From Gymnorhina tibicen (taxonomy: Eukaryota; Chordata; Aves; Passeriformes; Artamidae), in contig VXAZ01003910.1 in NCBI GenBank assembly GCA_013399875.1, positions 239,229-303,228 on the forward strand: a stretch of 64,000 nt of DNA, in the 5' to 3' direction. The translations under genes were made by a program, and so were the position numbers. Positions within the stretch are counted from its first letter, which is position 1. Each line of letters starts with the position of its first letter. Shown here in pieces: positions 25,841 to 37,800 of the stretch. The notes under the pieces are model-generated. The model saw nothing but the letters and a program-made list of their open reading frames with translations, made no database searches and was not told where the DNA came from.

Positions 25841-26602
25841 ATGACCCTCACCACCACCACGCCAGCCACCAGCGTGGCCCAGGCTTTCTTCTGCCTCCTG
25901 TTCTGCATCCCCTGGGGCAGCTCCTGCCCCCCCAGCTGCCAGTGCACGGAGCGGGCAGGGGCGAAGGCCGTCCTCTGCAGCTCCCGGCACCTGGAGGAGA
26001 TCCCCAAGGACATCCCCAGAGATGTGGTGTTCCTCAAGCTGGATGCCAACAGCATAACCAGGATCCCCAGCAATGCCTTCAGGCACCTCTCCCACCTGGA
26101 GGAAATCGACCTCTCCAGGAATGCCATCGAGAAGATCGACGGGGCAGCTTTCAAAGGGGTGGCAGCCGGGCTGCGGACCCTCGACCTCTCCGGCAACCGC
26201 ATCCGCAGCATTCCCAAGGAGGCCTTGCTGGCACTCAATGCCAAGCTCCGGCTGGCCAACAACCCTTGGCATTGCGAGTGTGCCTTGCAGGAGGTGCTGT
26301 GGGAGGCTCGGCTGGACCCCGACTCCGTCCAGGACATCACCTGCCACACGGCCCCGCGGGAGGAGTACGTGGGCAAGCCGCTGCTCCAGGTCCTGGACGC
26401 CGGCGTCAACTTCTGCAGCGTGCGCCAGAGGACCATGGACGTGGCCATGTTCATCACCATGTTCGGCTGGTTCGCCATGGTCATCGTCTACGTCATCTGC
26501 TACGTCCGGCACAACCGGGAGGACGCCTGCAGGCGCGGGGATTACCTGAAGCCGCTGCCGAGCACCCAGGCCCACGCAGAGACCACCAGCACCGCCCTGT
26601 AG
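25841..26602 (+). CDS. LRRC3: LRRC3, leucine-rich repeat membrane protein
   Basis: An intronless coding region of 253 aa for a small type I membrane protein whose ligand is unknown. Residues 1-28 are a signal peptide (FFCLLFCIPWGSS). The LRR N-cap has four cysteines (CPPSCQC...C46). About three leucine-rich repeats span 63-133, for example LRTLDLSGNRIRSIPKEA. The LRR C-cap is NPWHCECALQEVLWE...C168...C192. One membrane helix lies at about 201-222 (VAMFITMFGWFAMVIVYVIC), followed by a 31-residue tail. Human LRRC3 is 257 aa with the same layout and the same MFGWFAMVI segment. An in-frame ATG at 25736 would add 35 residues ahead of the signal peptide. I prefer 25841 because it aligns with the human start and has A at -3. 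Confidence 0.96.
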   Translation: MTLTTTTPATSVAQAFFCLLFCIPWGSSCPPSCQCTERAGAKAVLCSSRHLEEIPKDIPRDVVFLKLDANSITRIPSNAFRHLSHLEEIDLSRNAIEKIDGAAFKGVAAGLRTLDLSGNRIRSIPKEALLALNAKLRLANNPWHCECALQEVLWEARLDPDSVQDITCHTAPREEYVGKPLLQVLDAGVNFCSVRQRTMDVAMFITMFGWFAMVIVYVICYVRHNREDACRRGDYLKPLPSTQAHAETTSTAL

Positions 26603-27140
26603 CGCAGGGCTGGGGTGCCAGGTTCCAGCTTCTTCGCAGGGAGCTGGTGGCCACCAGGTGGGCATCAGAGCTCCTTGGCAGGATTCTGCAGTGCTTTCTT
26701 CAGACGAGTGCCACCAATCTCCCCTCCCTGGCGACACCGGACTGAGCGTGAGCAAACGGCATGGGGGAGGGATGCCAGGGACACGCCTGTCCATGGAGAC
26801 CAGGTTCTTGGGGATGAACATCCCCAGCCACACCCTTTTTCCCTACCAGAGCTGGGCTCAAAGGGAATGCAGCCCCAGTCACATGCTTGTGGTTTGGAGA
26901 GAACAAGTCCCTGGCAGGGAGAGATGGGGGGAGAGATGGGTTGTGGGGCCAGGAGGTCCCTGGGGTGCAGAGGGTCACTGCAGAGGGGTCACCCTATCCT
27001 GGCTCCAGTGAGGGACCAGCCTTGCCGAGGGCAGGACATCCTCCCCAAGGCCCCACGGTATCTTGGCAGCCTCTGCCCGCCTCCATCGACACGGGAGGAA
27101 CTCCAAAACCTTTGTTTCCTCAATAAAGCCCTGCACTTAG
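26603..27140 (+). other. LRRC3: LRRC3 3' UTR with AATAAA
   Basis: AATAAA at 27122-27127 is the first clear polyadenylation hexamer after the LRRC3 stop and is followed by TTTGTGCTGCGCTGGGAGCTGTGTCC. It implies a 3' UTR of about 530 bases. Confidence 0.6.
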
Positions 27141-27890
27141 GAAAAGCCCCCAGGGTTTGTGCTGCGCTGGGAGCTGTGTCCGGGGAGCTGAGTGTCCAGG
27201 GAGGGTGGTGGTGCTTGTGGTGCTTGGGGGGGCTTGTCCTAATTCAGTCTCTCCCAAAGCAGACCAGCCTAAATTCAGTGTACCAGCACGACTCCCATTA
27301 GGTGCCATCCCCTCCACCCTCAGCTGAGTCCTCCTCGAGCAGGGACCAGCTGCCCAAATACATCTGGTCTTGCCTTATCTTGCCGTTCCTCGGGGCTGAA
27401 TTAGAGTTGCTGCTCACAGCTCAGTGATGGAAGCAAATCAAATTCTGCCTTGTCTCACCAGGGAGAAATGGTCCTTCCTGGCAGAGCCAGCTGCAGCTGC
27501 ACTGAACAGGGAGAGGAGGGAGGGATGCAGAGGCTCACCCTGCAGGTCTGGACCCTGGGAAGGCTCAGGCTGTGACCCCCCGGCCCTTCTTGATGGGGCT
27601 GGCACCTCCTGAGTGCTCCCCAGTGCCAGGGTGGGTGGCCCAGCTCAGCAGGACACCTGGGTCTGGGGAAGGCTGAGAGATGCTCTGGGACACTCAGGTG
27701 AGGCAGTGGGTCCTGAGTGGGGGGAACAGAGGGGCACCCTCACCCTGGCACATTGCTGAGCTCAGGGCCACCTCGTCCTCGCCGGGCCACCGATGGCAGT
27801 GGACATTTGGGGGTGACTTGTCGGGTGAAGGGATGCCTCTGCCACGGCAGAGCAGCTCGGTTACCCGTGTGGGAGAAAAGCTGGGTGCAC
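27141..27890. other. Convergent intergenic stretch between LRRC3 and TSPEAR
   Basis: About 750 bases separate the two tail-to-tail genes. I see no exon or repeat family in it. Confidence 0.5.
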
Positions 27891-28807
27891 ACAGTTTATT
27901 AGAGCTCTGGTTAAGCAAAAGAGTCCCCCCAGCAAAGGCGAGGAAAATAGAAGAGGCCACAGTTTCACCTGAAGCAGTTCTGGGTTTTTCCCGTGCCCGC
28001 AGTAGCTGGATTGGCCCAAAAGCAAAGCAGGTTTTGTCAGGGGTCGCCAACCCCACACAAAGGTGCATGGGCCAGCAAGGACCAGCACTGCTCCTCCAAC
28101 ACACCAGCAGGTCTGAACAACACCCACAGCACTTGTTGAGGGACACCCAAACCAGCCGTGGCAGAGTGGGAGGGTGGGCAGGCCCCCGTGGCAGTGGTGT
28201 GGGATGGTGAGGCCACCAAAGACAACGTGAAGAATGGCTGCCATGTCAAACCAGACGTTCCTGAGGAACATCACAGCCCCAGGCAGACAGAGCCAAGCGC
28301 GGACCCACCTTTTTTCCGCAATTTCTCACAGGTTTACTCCCCCTCTGCCATGCACCCACCCCAGCAGCTCCTGCTCGGCTCCGTCTCTTCCTTCCCTGGC
28401 TTTGTGCAAGCCTTGGCCACAGCCACTGGCAGCTCTGGGTCCCTCCAGGGGACTGGAAATCGCCAAGCGTCAAGGTCCTGGTAAGCCAGGGGATGCACCT
28501 GGGCTCCTGGAACCTTGGGTAGGCCATGGCTCTGGAGCATGGTGGCAGAGCTTTCCCAGGAGAAACAGCCCCTTCGCCAGACCCTAGACAAGGCTGCAGG
28601 GAGCCCTGGAGCTCCACCCTCTTCCTCCTCCTCCTCTTCCTCCTTCTCCTCCCCTTCCTCCTCCTCCTCCTCCTCCCTTCCTGCAGAGCGTACAGCCAGC
28701 CACTGCCCAGCTGATGCTGCAGCCATTCCTGGGCTCTGTGGTCCATCTTCACCTGGATGCCCAGCTTGCCCTGGCACTGGCGATGAGCTGAGCGTGTCTC
28801 AGCCGCC
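27891..28807 (-). other. TSPEAR: TSPEAR 3' UTR, inferred
   Basis: TTTATT at 27895-27900 is AATAAA on the minus strand, the first candidate polyadenylation signal after the TSPEAR stop, giving a 3' UTR of about 0.9 kb. A (TCC)n/polypyrimidine run lies inside it. Confidence 0.45.
28619..28682. repeat. (TCC)n polypyrimidine tract
   Basis: Imperfect CTCCTC/TTCCTCC repeats cover about 64 bases; on the minus strand they form a GGA/GAGGA purine tract. Confidence 0.95.
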
Positions 28808-31800
28808 TCAGGTGGTTTTCAGCTTGAGCACCTTGGAAAGCGGCTCCTTGGCGCTGGAGTAGAACAGGTAGGAGCCCTCAGCAGTGTGAAACGCCTCCCA
28901 GTCTCTGCAGCCCACGGTGGGGAGGTGGTGGACTGCCACGAAGCCTTCGTAGCCTTGCCACCTGCACAGGGAAGGCAGTTAGCTCCTGGGGCGTGAGTTG
29001 GGCACCTGGGAAGGGCGGGGAAGCTGAGCCATGGGGCTGGCATCTCCCATCTCCCTGCTGTGGTTCAGGGTGGGATGTCCCTCACTGGGGCTTCCCATTC
29101 CTGCCTGAAAATGGGGATCAGTCCTATCCATCCTCCCCGGGCAGATGCACCAGGCTGTGCCCGTGCAGGGTCGTTCCTGCCGGGAACAGGCCCCGAGCCC
29201 CCCAGGCCTGCCCTCGGCAGTACCTGTAGATGATGCTGTTAACGGAGAAGGTGAAGCCATCAAAGGAGTTTGCTACCACCAGAAAAGAGTCGTCTCCCAC
29301 CGAGAAGAACTCCCAGTCCAGGGCACTGGGGATGAAAGAAGCAGAGGGGCAGGTGAGGTGACCCCTGTGTGGCCAGTTGAAGGAGGGGCTGTGTGCCCAT
29401 GGGGCTGAGCCCACCCCAGTCTCTGACACCCTGATGACACACAGAAAACCCTGCTCTTCCCAGGCCGTTCCTGAAAGAAATCCACCCTCATTCCCAAATC
29501 TAGGGCCTTCTCCCAGCTCCCACTGGGATTTGGTGCTGAGGAGCCATGGCCCTCAGTCCCTGGGAGTGTGAAGGCTGCAGGAACCCTCCAGGAGACAAGC
29601 GAGTAGAGTTTTAAACTAAAAGAGGAACAGCCCTGGCACAGGGTGCCCATAGCAGCTGTGGCTGCCCCATCCCTGGAAGTGTCCAAGGCCAGGTTGGACA
29701 GGGCTTGGAGCAACCTGGGCTGGTGGAAGGTGTCCCTGCCCATAGCAGGGGGTGGGACGGGATGGGCTTTAAGGTCCTTTCCAACCCAACCCAGTCTGGG
29801 ATTCTATGAGACCTCTGGGTTGCTCAGGGGAAGGACGCAGACCGAGGAGCACCCCGAGTCCTTGCACAGGTACCTGTAGGTGAGAAGGTCCTGGAATTTA
29901 ACAAACATCTGGGCCGTGACATTCAGCTCATAGATGGAGGAGTTGATGGCGTAGAAGTTGGAGGGTGCTGGCATCCCGCTGTCGTAGCTGTGGCTGTTGG
30001 CAACAGCCAGAAAGACTCTGTCCCCAATATGAAAAACCTCCCAGTCGGCAGCACCGAATGTCTGTGGGGAAGGAGGCCGTGAGAAGCTGGATGTGGCTGC
30101 CCTGCCTGAACACAGAGAGGGGACTGAGGAGCAGTGGCCGAGCCTTACCAGGATCGACTGGAAGAGCTGGAAGGAGCCACTGAGCCAGATGTAGATGTGC
30201 GAGTAGATCTTGGTGGATGTGCCGTTGAACGTGTTAGCTACAGCCAGGAAGGAATATGGTCCGATGGTGAAAAATTCCCAGTCGTAGGCTCCAGAGGTAG
30301 GAATGGTCTGGTTAGTTTCAAACAGCCCTGTCCTGGGGTTCCACCTGTATATCACGCTGTCTATGTTGTGGTTGTTCCCTGGGGGAGACAGATGTGCACC
30401 GTGAGGGAAAGCAGTTCCTGGTCTGTGTAAGAAACGAGACCCAGAAACAGGCTCAGCTACGTGAAAATTTGCCAGCAGGTCACAAGTTTTGCACGTGACC
30501 TGTTTCTCCCCAAGAAGTAGCCAAAGAGATTCTACAGCCTCCATCCCTACCTAAAGACCCCCTCCATCCCTACCTAGTGTCTCCATTCCCAGAGCCTCCA
30601 TCCCTACCTAGAGCCTCCATCCCACGGAACACACCAACAGCTTGTCCCGAGTGCATGGCGGCAGCTTTGCGGCAGCCCTGGCAGAGGAGGGACAGGCAGG
30701 TGCTTCATCCCCACGCAAGCAGCGCTCCAGAGGCACTGTGCCAGCATCCCAGGGAGGACAAGCTCTGCTGGCTGTCCCACAGGGTGGCCCTGTGTAGTGG
30801 GGCCAGTCCCAGCTGTGCCCCTAAGCTCCCGACATCGAGGGCTTCCCCCCAGCCCTAAAGCACGTGCTCCATCCAGCTCCTGGGCTCTGCTCGAGCATCT
30901 CAACCTCAGGCCTGTGTGGGACCCAGCTGCCTTTAAATCCTCACTGCAACAGGGATTTGGGCAAAGAAAGGCTGCAGGAAGAGTGGGAATGGCCCCAGGG
31001 ATAAGTGGCAGCTCCTCAGGGACTGACCCTCCAGCCCCCTCTGAGGGAAACACCCCCAGTGTGGCTTGGCCATGATGGTCTTGACCCCTGCGTGCTGTGC
31101 GTGGCTGCCAAAGGGACTACACTGCCACAAGGGCGGGTCTCATCCAAACTGGCCCCGAGGGCGTCCAACAGCTGGCACAGGGCGTTTCCAGCCCAGCTCA
31201 CAGGTGCCCAAGCAGCCTGCTGCCAGCTCTGAGCCTGGTGCCAGAGGAGCTGATGCCCCCCAAGCCAGCCCTGATGGCAGGGAAGGAGCCCACTGGCCCA
31301 TCATCTGCACCCAGCTGGGAGCACCCCGGAGAGCCAGGGCTGTGCCATCAACCCGGTCATCCTCTGCACCAAGGGGTGCACATCCCAGCCCAGAACAACT
31401 CATGGCCTGCGAGGGGAAGGAGGCTGGATCATGTCTGCAGGGTATCCAGGGAGGGATGTCAGCAGGCTCTCACTCAGTTTCCTGTGTGCCCACAGGGATC
31501 TGCCTTCACAGAAGGCCCAGCCTGGGGTGCTACCAAGTCACGTATTATTGGGGATAAAAATGAAAAGAAGCAGAGAGATTCAGCACGGACATCATCCCCC
31601 CTCCTGCCCTTGTCCCCTGCAGTCAGAAACCCAGAGGGTGACGGCGTCAGCCACTTCTTCAAAGGCTTTTCTCTCCTCTGCAAGGCTTCGGGCACCCTGA
31701 GGAACCCCAGGCTCGCAGCTGTGTGCACGCCTCCCTGGCTCTGCCCTGCACTCCGCTCCACCAGAGGATGCACAGGGACCGTGCTCCGAGCGGGGCGCCT

Positions 31801-34800
31801 GCCAGGGTCCCAGCCGTCACCCCAGGGCCCGGAGGGAATACTGAGGGCTGGATACCTTCTCTGTGGTTGACCACAGCGAGGAAAGCCTCTCCCTCGATGA
31901 CAAAGGCCTCCCAGTCCCTGGCGCTGTGCGTGGTGATCCGCTGGTAGGTGATGAACTTCGCTTTCCTGCGGCTCCACTTGTAAATCACAGAGAACTCCTG
32001 GCCCCTCTCGTTCTGCTCAAAATTTGCCACCGCCAGGAAGATCTGGGAAAGGAAAAGCCAGGACAGCTTGGTTTTCCCCTCTCAAAGGAGCACGGGCGAG
32101 AAAACGCGGCGGGAAGGTGGGATGGAGGGCAAGGGATGGAGGTGGCTGGTGTGGGACAAGATGGCCCTGGCTGGGGTCCCTGAGCAGTCCCCAAGAAACT
32201 CAAAGTGGGGACAGGGACCCAGTGGCCTGTGGGGGTCTTTACACATGGCAGGGGCACAGCTGGCAGCCAGCAGCCTCTTAGACAGGGGGAGGGGAAGCCG
32301 AGCTGCCTCCACTCACGCCCCTCCAGCCCCAGGAATGGGGAGCACGGACATGAAATGTGCTGGGGAAGGAGGGAGGCTCGGCTGACAAACCCTCCTGTAA
32401 GGAAAGGTGCCTCAGAACAAAAAAAGGCAGGTACGATAATGGTAACAATGACAATAATGACAACAATTCCTCGAGGCAGAACATCTTCCAGACCAAGAAA
32501 CCCCTGTGAAAGTGTAAGAGACAAGCGTGGTGCAGCAGAGGTGGCCAAGTGCAAGGCAGGGAGCACATCCAAGCTCTGTCGTGCTGGCTCTGTGCCACTC
32601 CAGTGTCCTTCAGAAGGAGAAGCAGAGATTATGCCCCAGTTTGGGCCACAAAGAGGCACAGGGCCATGGCCCACAAAGAGGAAAGAGCCAGTGGGGGTGT
32701 CTCCTGCCTCCTGGCCTGTACAGGAGCCTCCCAGCACCAGCCTGGGGCTTTGTCCAGCCAAGGAGTGGCCACCCCCAAGGACAGGACTGTGCTGGGTCCC
32801 CCCGTCCCCCCACAGAAAGTGAATCCCCAGCTCTGCTCTCTCCGCAAGCACCAGTCCAGGGAGCCCCTTTGGGGCATCTCCAGGACCAGCTTCAGTGGGA
32901 AGAGAAACACCTGGATCCAGCCCCACAACCCAGGAGTCTCAAGTCCCCTGGTCTGCACTGACAGGGACCCCCAGGAGCCCCCACCCCAGCGGAGCAGCAG
33001 CAGATCCCAGAGCAGTAACGAGGTGCTGCCGCCCTCAGAGGTGCATCCCACCTGCCCCGTGCGAGGGGAACCCGGCATACGGGAATCACCAGCACTGGCG
33101 GTGCTGCTGCTGTAGCACCTCTTTGGCCACCACCTCTGTGCAGAGATGCGCCAGGCTGCTGGGAACCACCTTGAGAGAGTTCCCATCTCCTGCCTGTGAG
33201 GGTGCAGCTGGAGCGGCGGGGAGCAACACTGGGGGCGTCAGGCACATTCCCAGCCCAACACACAGCCGCGCTCCCGGGCCTTCTGCAGAACCCCACCACC
33301 AGGGACAGCCCCCACCACCACGTCCCCTTTCAGAGATGGTGCCCAGCATCAGTTCCCACCGCCACCAACGGGGGACGTGGCCTGTTTGTACCCAGCCAGC
33401 AGGGTTTTGTACCCAGCCAGCAGGGCTGCCGGTGTCACCCAGCCTGGAGGCAGCAGTTTTGCCCGTCCCTCTGCACCCTGGAGCACGTGGCTGGCAATGG
33501 GGGAGCCCTGCAGTCACCCTGGGGACAAAGCCAGAATGGGTCACGACAGAGGGGGAACAATCCCAGCTCCCCTGGGAGCCCTGCACAGAGCTGGCTCTCA
33601 GCAGACGGTTTCCCTGGGGCTCCTCCAAAGTGATAAGTAGCTTCCCAGGGAGAGGAACGAGGCAAATCCTCTGCTCGAGTCCCAGGCAGATTGCCCAGGG
33701 GAGGAGAGGTGGCTCCGAAGTCCTGGAATAATTTAAAAGCCAGAGAGTTTAAAAATGCAGCAGGTTGGACTCGGCGGGTCTCGAGAGGGAACTGCAGGCT
33801 CCGATGGCTCTTTAAGAGCACAGGTAGACCTCTGAGGTGTCAGGTGCTGGCAATGGCCTGGGTGGACGTAGCTGTGTCTCAGCAACATAATAAAACCCAG
33901 CAGGCAGCCCACAGATGAGCCAGCAGCCCCTGGAGAGCCCCGGCTCATGTGTATCAGCACGACCACATCAGAGACAGCAGAGAGAGAGAGAGATTCACCC
34001 CTAAACCACGCCCCAGACTCCGGGCTTCAGAGAAGCCAGGGTTGCAATTTAATATCCTGAAACATGGGGGCACCTTCCTGGCAGACTCACCTTCTTCCCA
34101 ATGGTGAAATACTTCCAGGACTGAGCTTGGTAGGTGGGGATGTTCTGGTAGTGCACGAACTTCCCGTCGGTCCACCTGTAGATGGCCGACCCCGGGGGCG
34201 TGATCCGGTTGGCCGTGGCTGCGAACAGCCCCACCTTGGGGATGGTGAAGACCTCAATGCCCATCGTCTCCGAGTTGGTCACCAGGTTCTGGTATTCCTC
34301 CACGTAGTCCAGCCTGTGTTGGACTGGGAGCCGGCACAAAAGAGGGGTGAGGTTAGAACCAGAGGATTTTAGCTGGAGAGGGGCCCTGCGAGGCCTGGCT
34401 CAGTGGCACTTGCTGCTGTGTGGAGCTTTGTGGGGCAAATGAAGGTCCTGGCGTCACTGGGGGTGAAGGGCCAAACCAAGGGGTGGTAAGAGGCTGACTC
34501 CAGCACATCCAGCCCCATCCAGCCCTGCCTCTTCTCCAGCGGAGAGCAGAGCTGTGTCCTTTGGGAGCAGGAAAGAACCCCGTGCCACAGATTTCGATTG
34601 CTTTGATATATTTATCCTCTAGAGAACAAGGAGGAGATGACAGGGGGAGAGGTTAGGGAAGACTAAGACAGAATTAACGCCAGAAGCTGGAGCAGAAACC
34701 TCCAGAGAGGCCCCGAGGCAGACGGATGGGCACTGGGAGGGACAAACGGCAGGAGAAGGGCCAGTGCTGGTGGCACCAAGGGGCACGGTCAGTAAGATCC

Positions 34801-37800
34801 CAGCATGAGTTCTCCTTGGGGAAACAAGGACACAGCGCCAATCCTGATGACTTCCAGAGGCAGGGAAGGATAGGGGGTCCAGTCACTGCTAGCTCCTGTG
34901 GGGAACAAGTGGCTCATCCAAACCCACCCTGTGGGTACAGCAGAAGAAAAATGCTGGGAGAGGAGGGAAGGGAAGGACAGTTCAGTTAGGGCCATATCCC
35001 ATCCTCCATGTCCTCTCCAGGGATCCTGGGCAGACAGCTTGGAGTGAGTGGGAGAGTGCCAGTGGATGAAATCCATGTCATTACTGAGTAACAGTCATCC
35101 AAGCCAGGCTCTGGTTGCCTTTTCCACCTTGGTACTCCCACTGTTTTCCTTACAAAGTGTGCCACCAGAGCCCAGGTGACACTGAGACCTGTGTCTGCCA
35201 CCTTCCCAATCCCACCCCTCCCCCCCAGTATTTCTGGCCGCTGATGGGTCTCTTTGTTTCCCCTTATCCATCCCACAAATGCTTCAGCACCAGGAGGACC
35301 AGTGCCTTTGGAAACCCACGGAAGGGAGCACCCCAACACCCTGAGCATGGCTCTCCATGGGGTGAGCTGTCCTGCTCAGACAGGTCAGGAGCTATTCCTG
35401 CCCAGAAAATCCCCAGGAGGGATAGATAATGTGGAGAAGGTGGAGGGACCACAGAGGCACTTGAATCCAGAGGTGCTCTGGAAGTGTCATGGGTACCGAG
35501 AGCAAAGCAAAGCCTGGCCAAGCAGGGGACAGACAGGGGGACACCCCAGCCCCTCACTCTGCCACTGATTCCCATCCCCAAAGTGGTCTCGAGGGCAAAT
35601 CTCAGCTCCTGCTCTGCTGCAAGGGTCTCCTTCCCTCCCCACGAGTACCTTCCAGCATGGAGAGCCAGGTGCTGCCGTTGCAGAGGTACAGCCCTCGTCG
35701 GGAGGCGTTGAACCAGAACTGCGCCTTCTCCTGCTTGGTGCAGCGTGGACGGGCCCCCAGGGTCACCCTCATGTCGGTCTCTGGGCATGGAGAGGAGGGA
35801 GGCAGGGGCCTCTCAGCACTCACAGTGGAGGAGCAGAGAGGCAGGAGGGGTGAATGTCATGGTCTCATCCTGATGATGGGCATCAGGCAGTGGGGGAAAT
35901 GAAATCCCAGCACCAATCTGGGAAGCCAGAGACTGGGAAAACCCTGTGTGGGGCCACTGACATGAGCCCAGCTCTGCCAACTGACCCAGGCAGGGCCACC
36001 CCATCTTTTCAGGGAGATTTTGGACAGGGATCCCAATACACACTGAAAAACAAAGGGTGCTGGGAACACCCTCTCTGCTCCTGCTTCGTTCCCAGCCCCA
36101 TGCAAAGACCCTTCCTCACAGGGCTCCTCAACAGAGCCTGTGCCATGGGGGCACTGACCATAGGGGCACTGACCATGGGGGCACTGACCATAGGGGTATT
36201 TGAGCACCTCGTTGCTCACTGGCTTCGCAGGGACGTCCTGGAGGACAGTGGGGACAGAGAGCGTTGCTACTTTGAAGTTCACGGCATGGCATATCCGAGG
36301 GGTGGCATCGGCTCCTGGCAGCAGGACAAGCTGTCTCAGCAAGCCCTGGGAAAGTGGGAGCAGAGGGATGGAGACCAAGTCCAGCCAGATCACAGAATGG
36401 GAACTGCAGGTAATTCACGACTTGGATTTTCTGCCTGACTTCTGCTTGTTGCCCTCCTTCCTGGGATGCAGAAGTGTCCGTGGGATTCATGCTCATTTGT
36501 CAGATCCCAGATGCCCAGCTGGGGCAATCTAACAGCTGGAGTGAGGGGAGCATTGGCACGGGGCTTGGAGCTGCAGCACCCTTACACTGCCTCCACGTGG
36601 GAAGGACCCACAGCCACCTCTGCTTCCTGTGCCACGGCCCAAGCCCTGCTAGCACGGGGGACTGAGAGAGGGCTGTGGGTCATTCCACAGCCACCACGAG
36701 CACCCCTGGGCACGCCCGGGTACCCCCGGACACCCCACACCACGGGGCACCTACCGTGAACACGCCTTTCCTTCTCCGCCTGTTGCCCAGGTAGAAGCTG
36801 GCTCTCCTCACCGACAGCGAGGCTGGAAATGGTGTCTCCACCACCCTGGGGATGGGCAGAGAAGAGGCAGGGGATAATTTCACAGCATCTACTGGATGCT
36901 GGCGGAGGAACATCACCCTGACCACCCTGCTGAGCCCCCCACCGCTGCCCCCCAACCTACACATCCTTGGGGATGCTGCAGTCCACCGTCAAGGAGAAGG
37001 ACTGGCCGGAGACAGCCAGGACGAGCGTGTGCCACTGGTTGTCGGAGAGGGACACGTTGGGGAAGGTGACGCGGGTCTGCCAGCCGCCGGCGCGCTCCTG
37101 GCTCCAGAAGAGGAAGTGCAGCTTGTCGGGGGCGTAGCGCAGCCCCACCAGCACGCTGGGGCTCTCCTCCACCATCAGCGTGAAGATGTACTCGTTCCTC
37201 TGCGGGAGGGACGGGCTCTCACCTGCGGGGCCGGGCCGTGCCCGCGCCGTGCCCGCCGGCGGCGCTTACCTTGGCGGGGCCGCGGAGCGCCCGCAGCGTG
37301 ACGATGATGGAGAACTCCTCGGGGAAGCGGTCGCAGTGGATGAAGAGCCGCGAGGCGGGGAAGCCCAGGGCGCGGGGCCGCGAGGCCGAGAGCTGGAAGC
37401 CGCGCACCCCCTGCACCTGGAACACCCGCATGCCGCGGGCCAGCCCCCCGGCCGGCACCGCCTCCGACAGGATGTCCAGCGGGCGCAGGTCTGTGCCGAG
37501 AGACAGCGGAGCGCGTCACGACGGGGGAAGAAGCCGTCCCACCCTGTCCCGCTGTGGGACGGGGGTACCGCAGCGCTGGCCGAGGTGCTCCGCGGCGGCA
37601 GCACGGCCTGGCGTGCCGCGGTAGCCTGCTGGCCCTTGCCTGGGGTCTGCCCCGAGCCCCTGATCCAGGGCCAGGGCAAGATTTGCCGTTCAGACACGAG
37701 GCTGGCATCTCCATCGCCACAGCAGGAACACCAAGTGTGCAGAACCATCTCACTGATGCAGCTCTGAGTGCTGACACCGGAGCTAGGACCTGCCAGCCAG

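Noticed and set aside
25942..26745. 267-codon frame overlapping LRRC3 in another phase, and long minus-strand frames there
   Set aside because: Shadow frames of a GC-rich coding exon; the LRRC3 frame explains the conservation.
28619..28690. Polypyrimidine tract followed by TGCAG as a plus-strand splice acceptor
   Set aside because: No coding sequence or donor follows on the plus strand, and the tract lies in the TSPEAR 3' UTR on the opposite strand.
32420..32475. Cluster of ACAAT motifs in a TSPEAR intron
   Set aside because: The motifs are spaced like a decayed ACAATAATG simple repeat, so a SOX enhancer claim is not justified.
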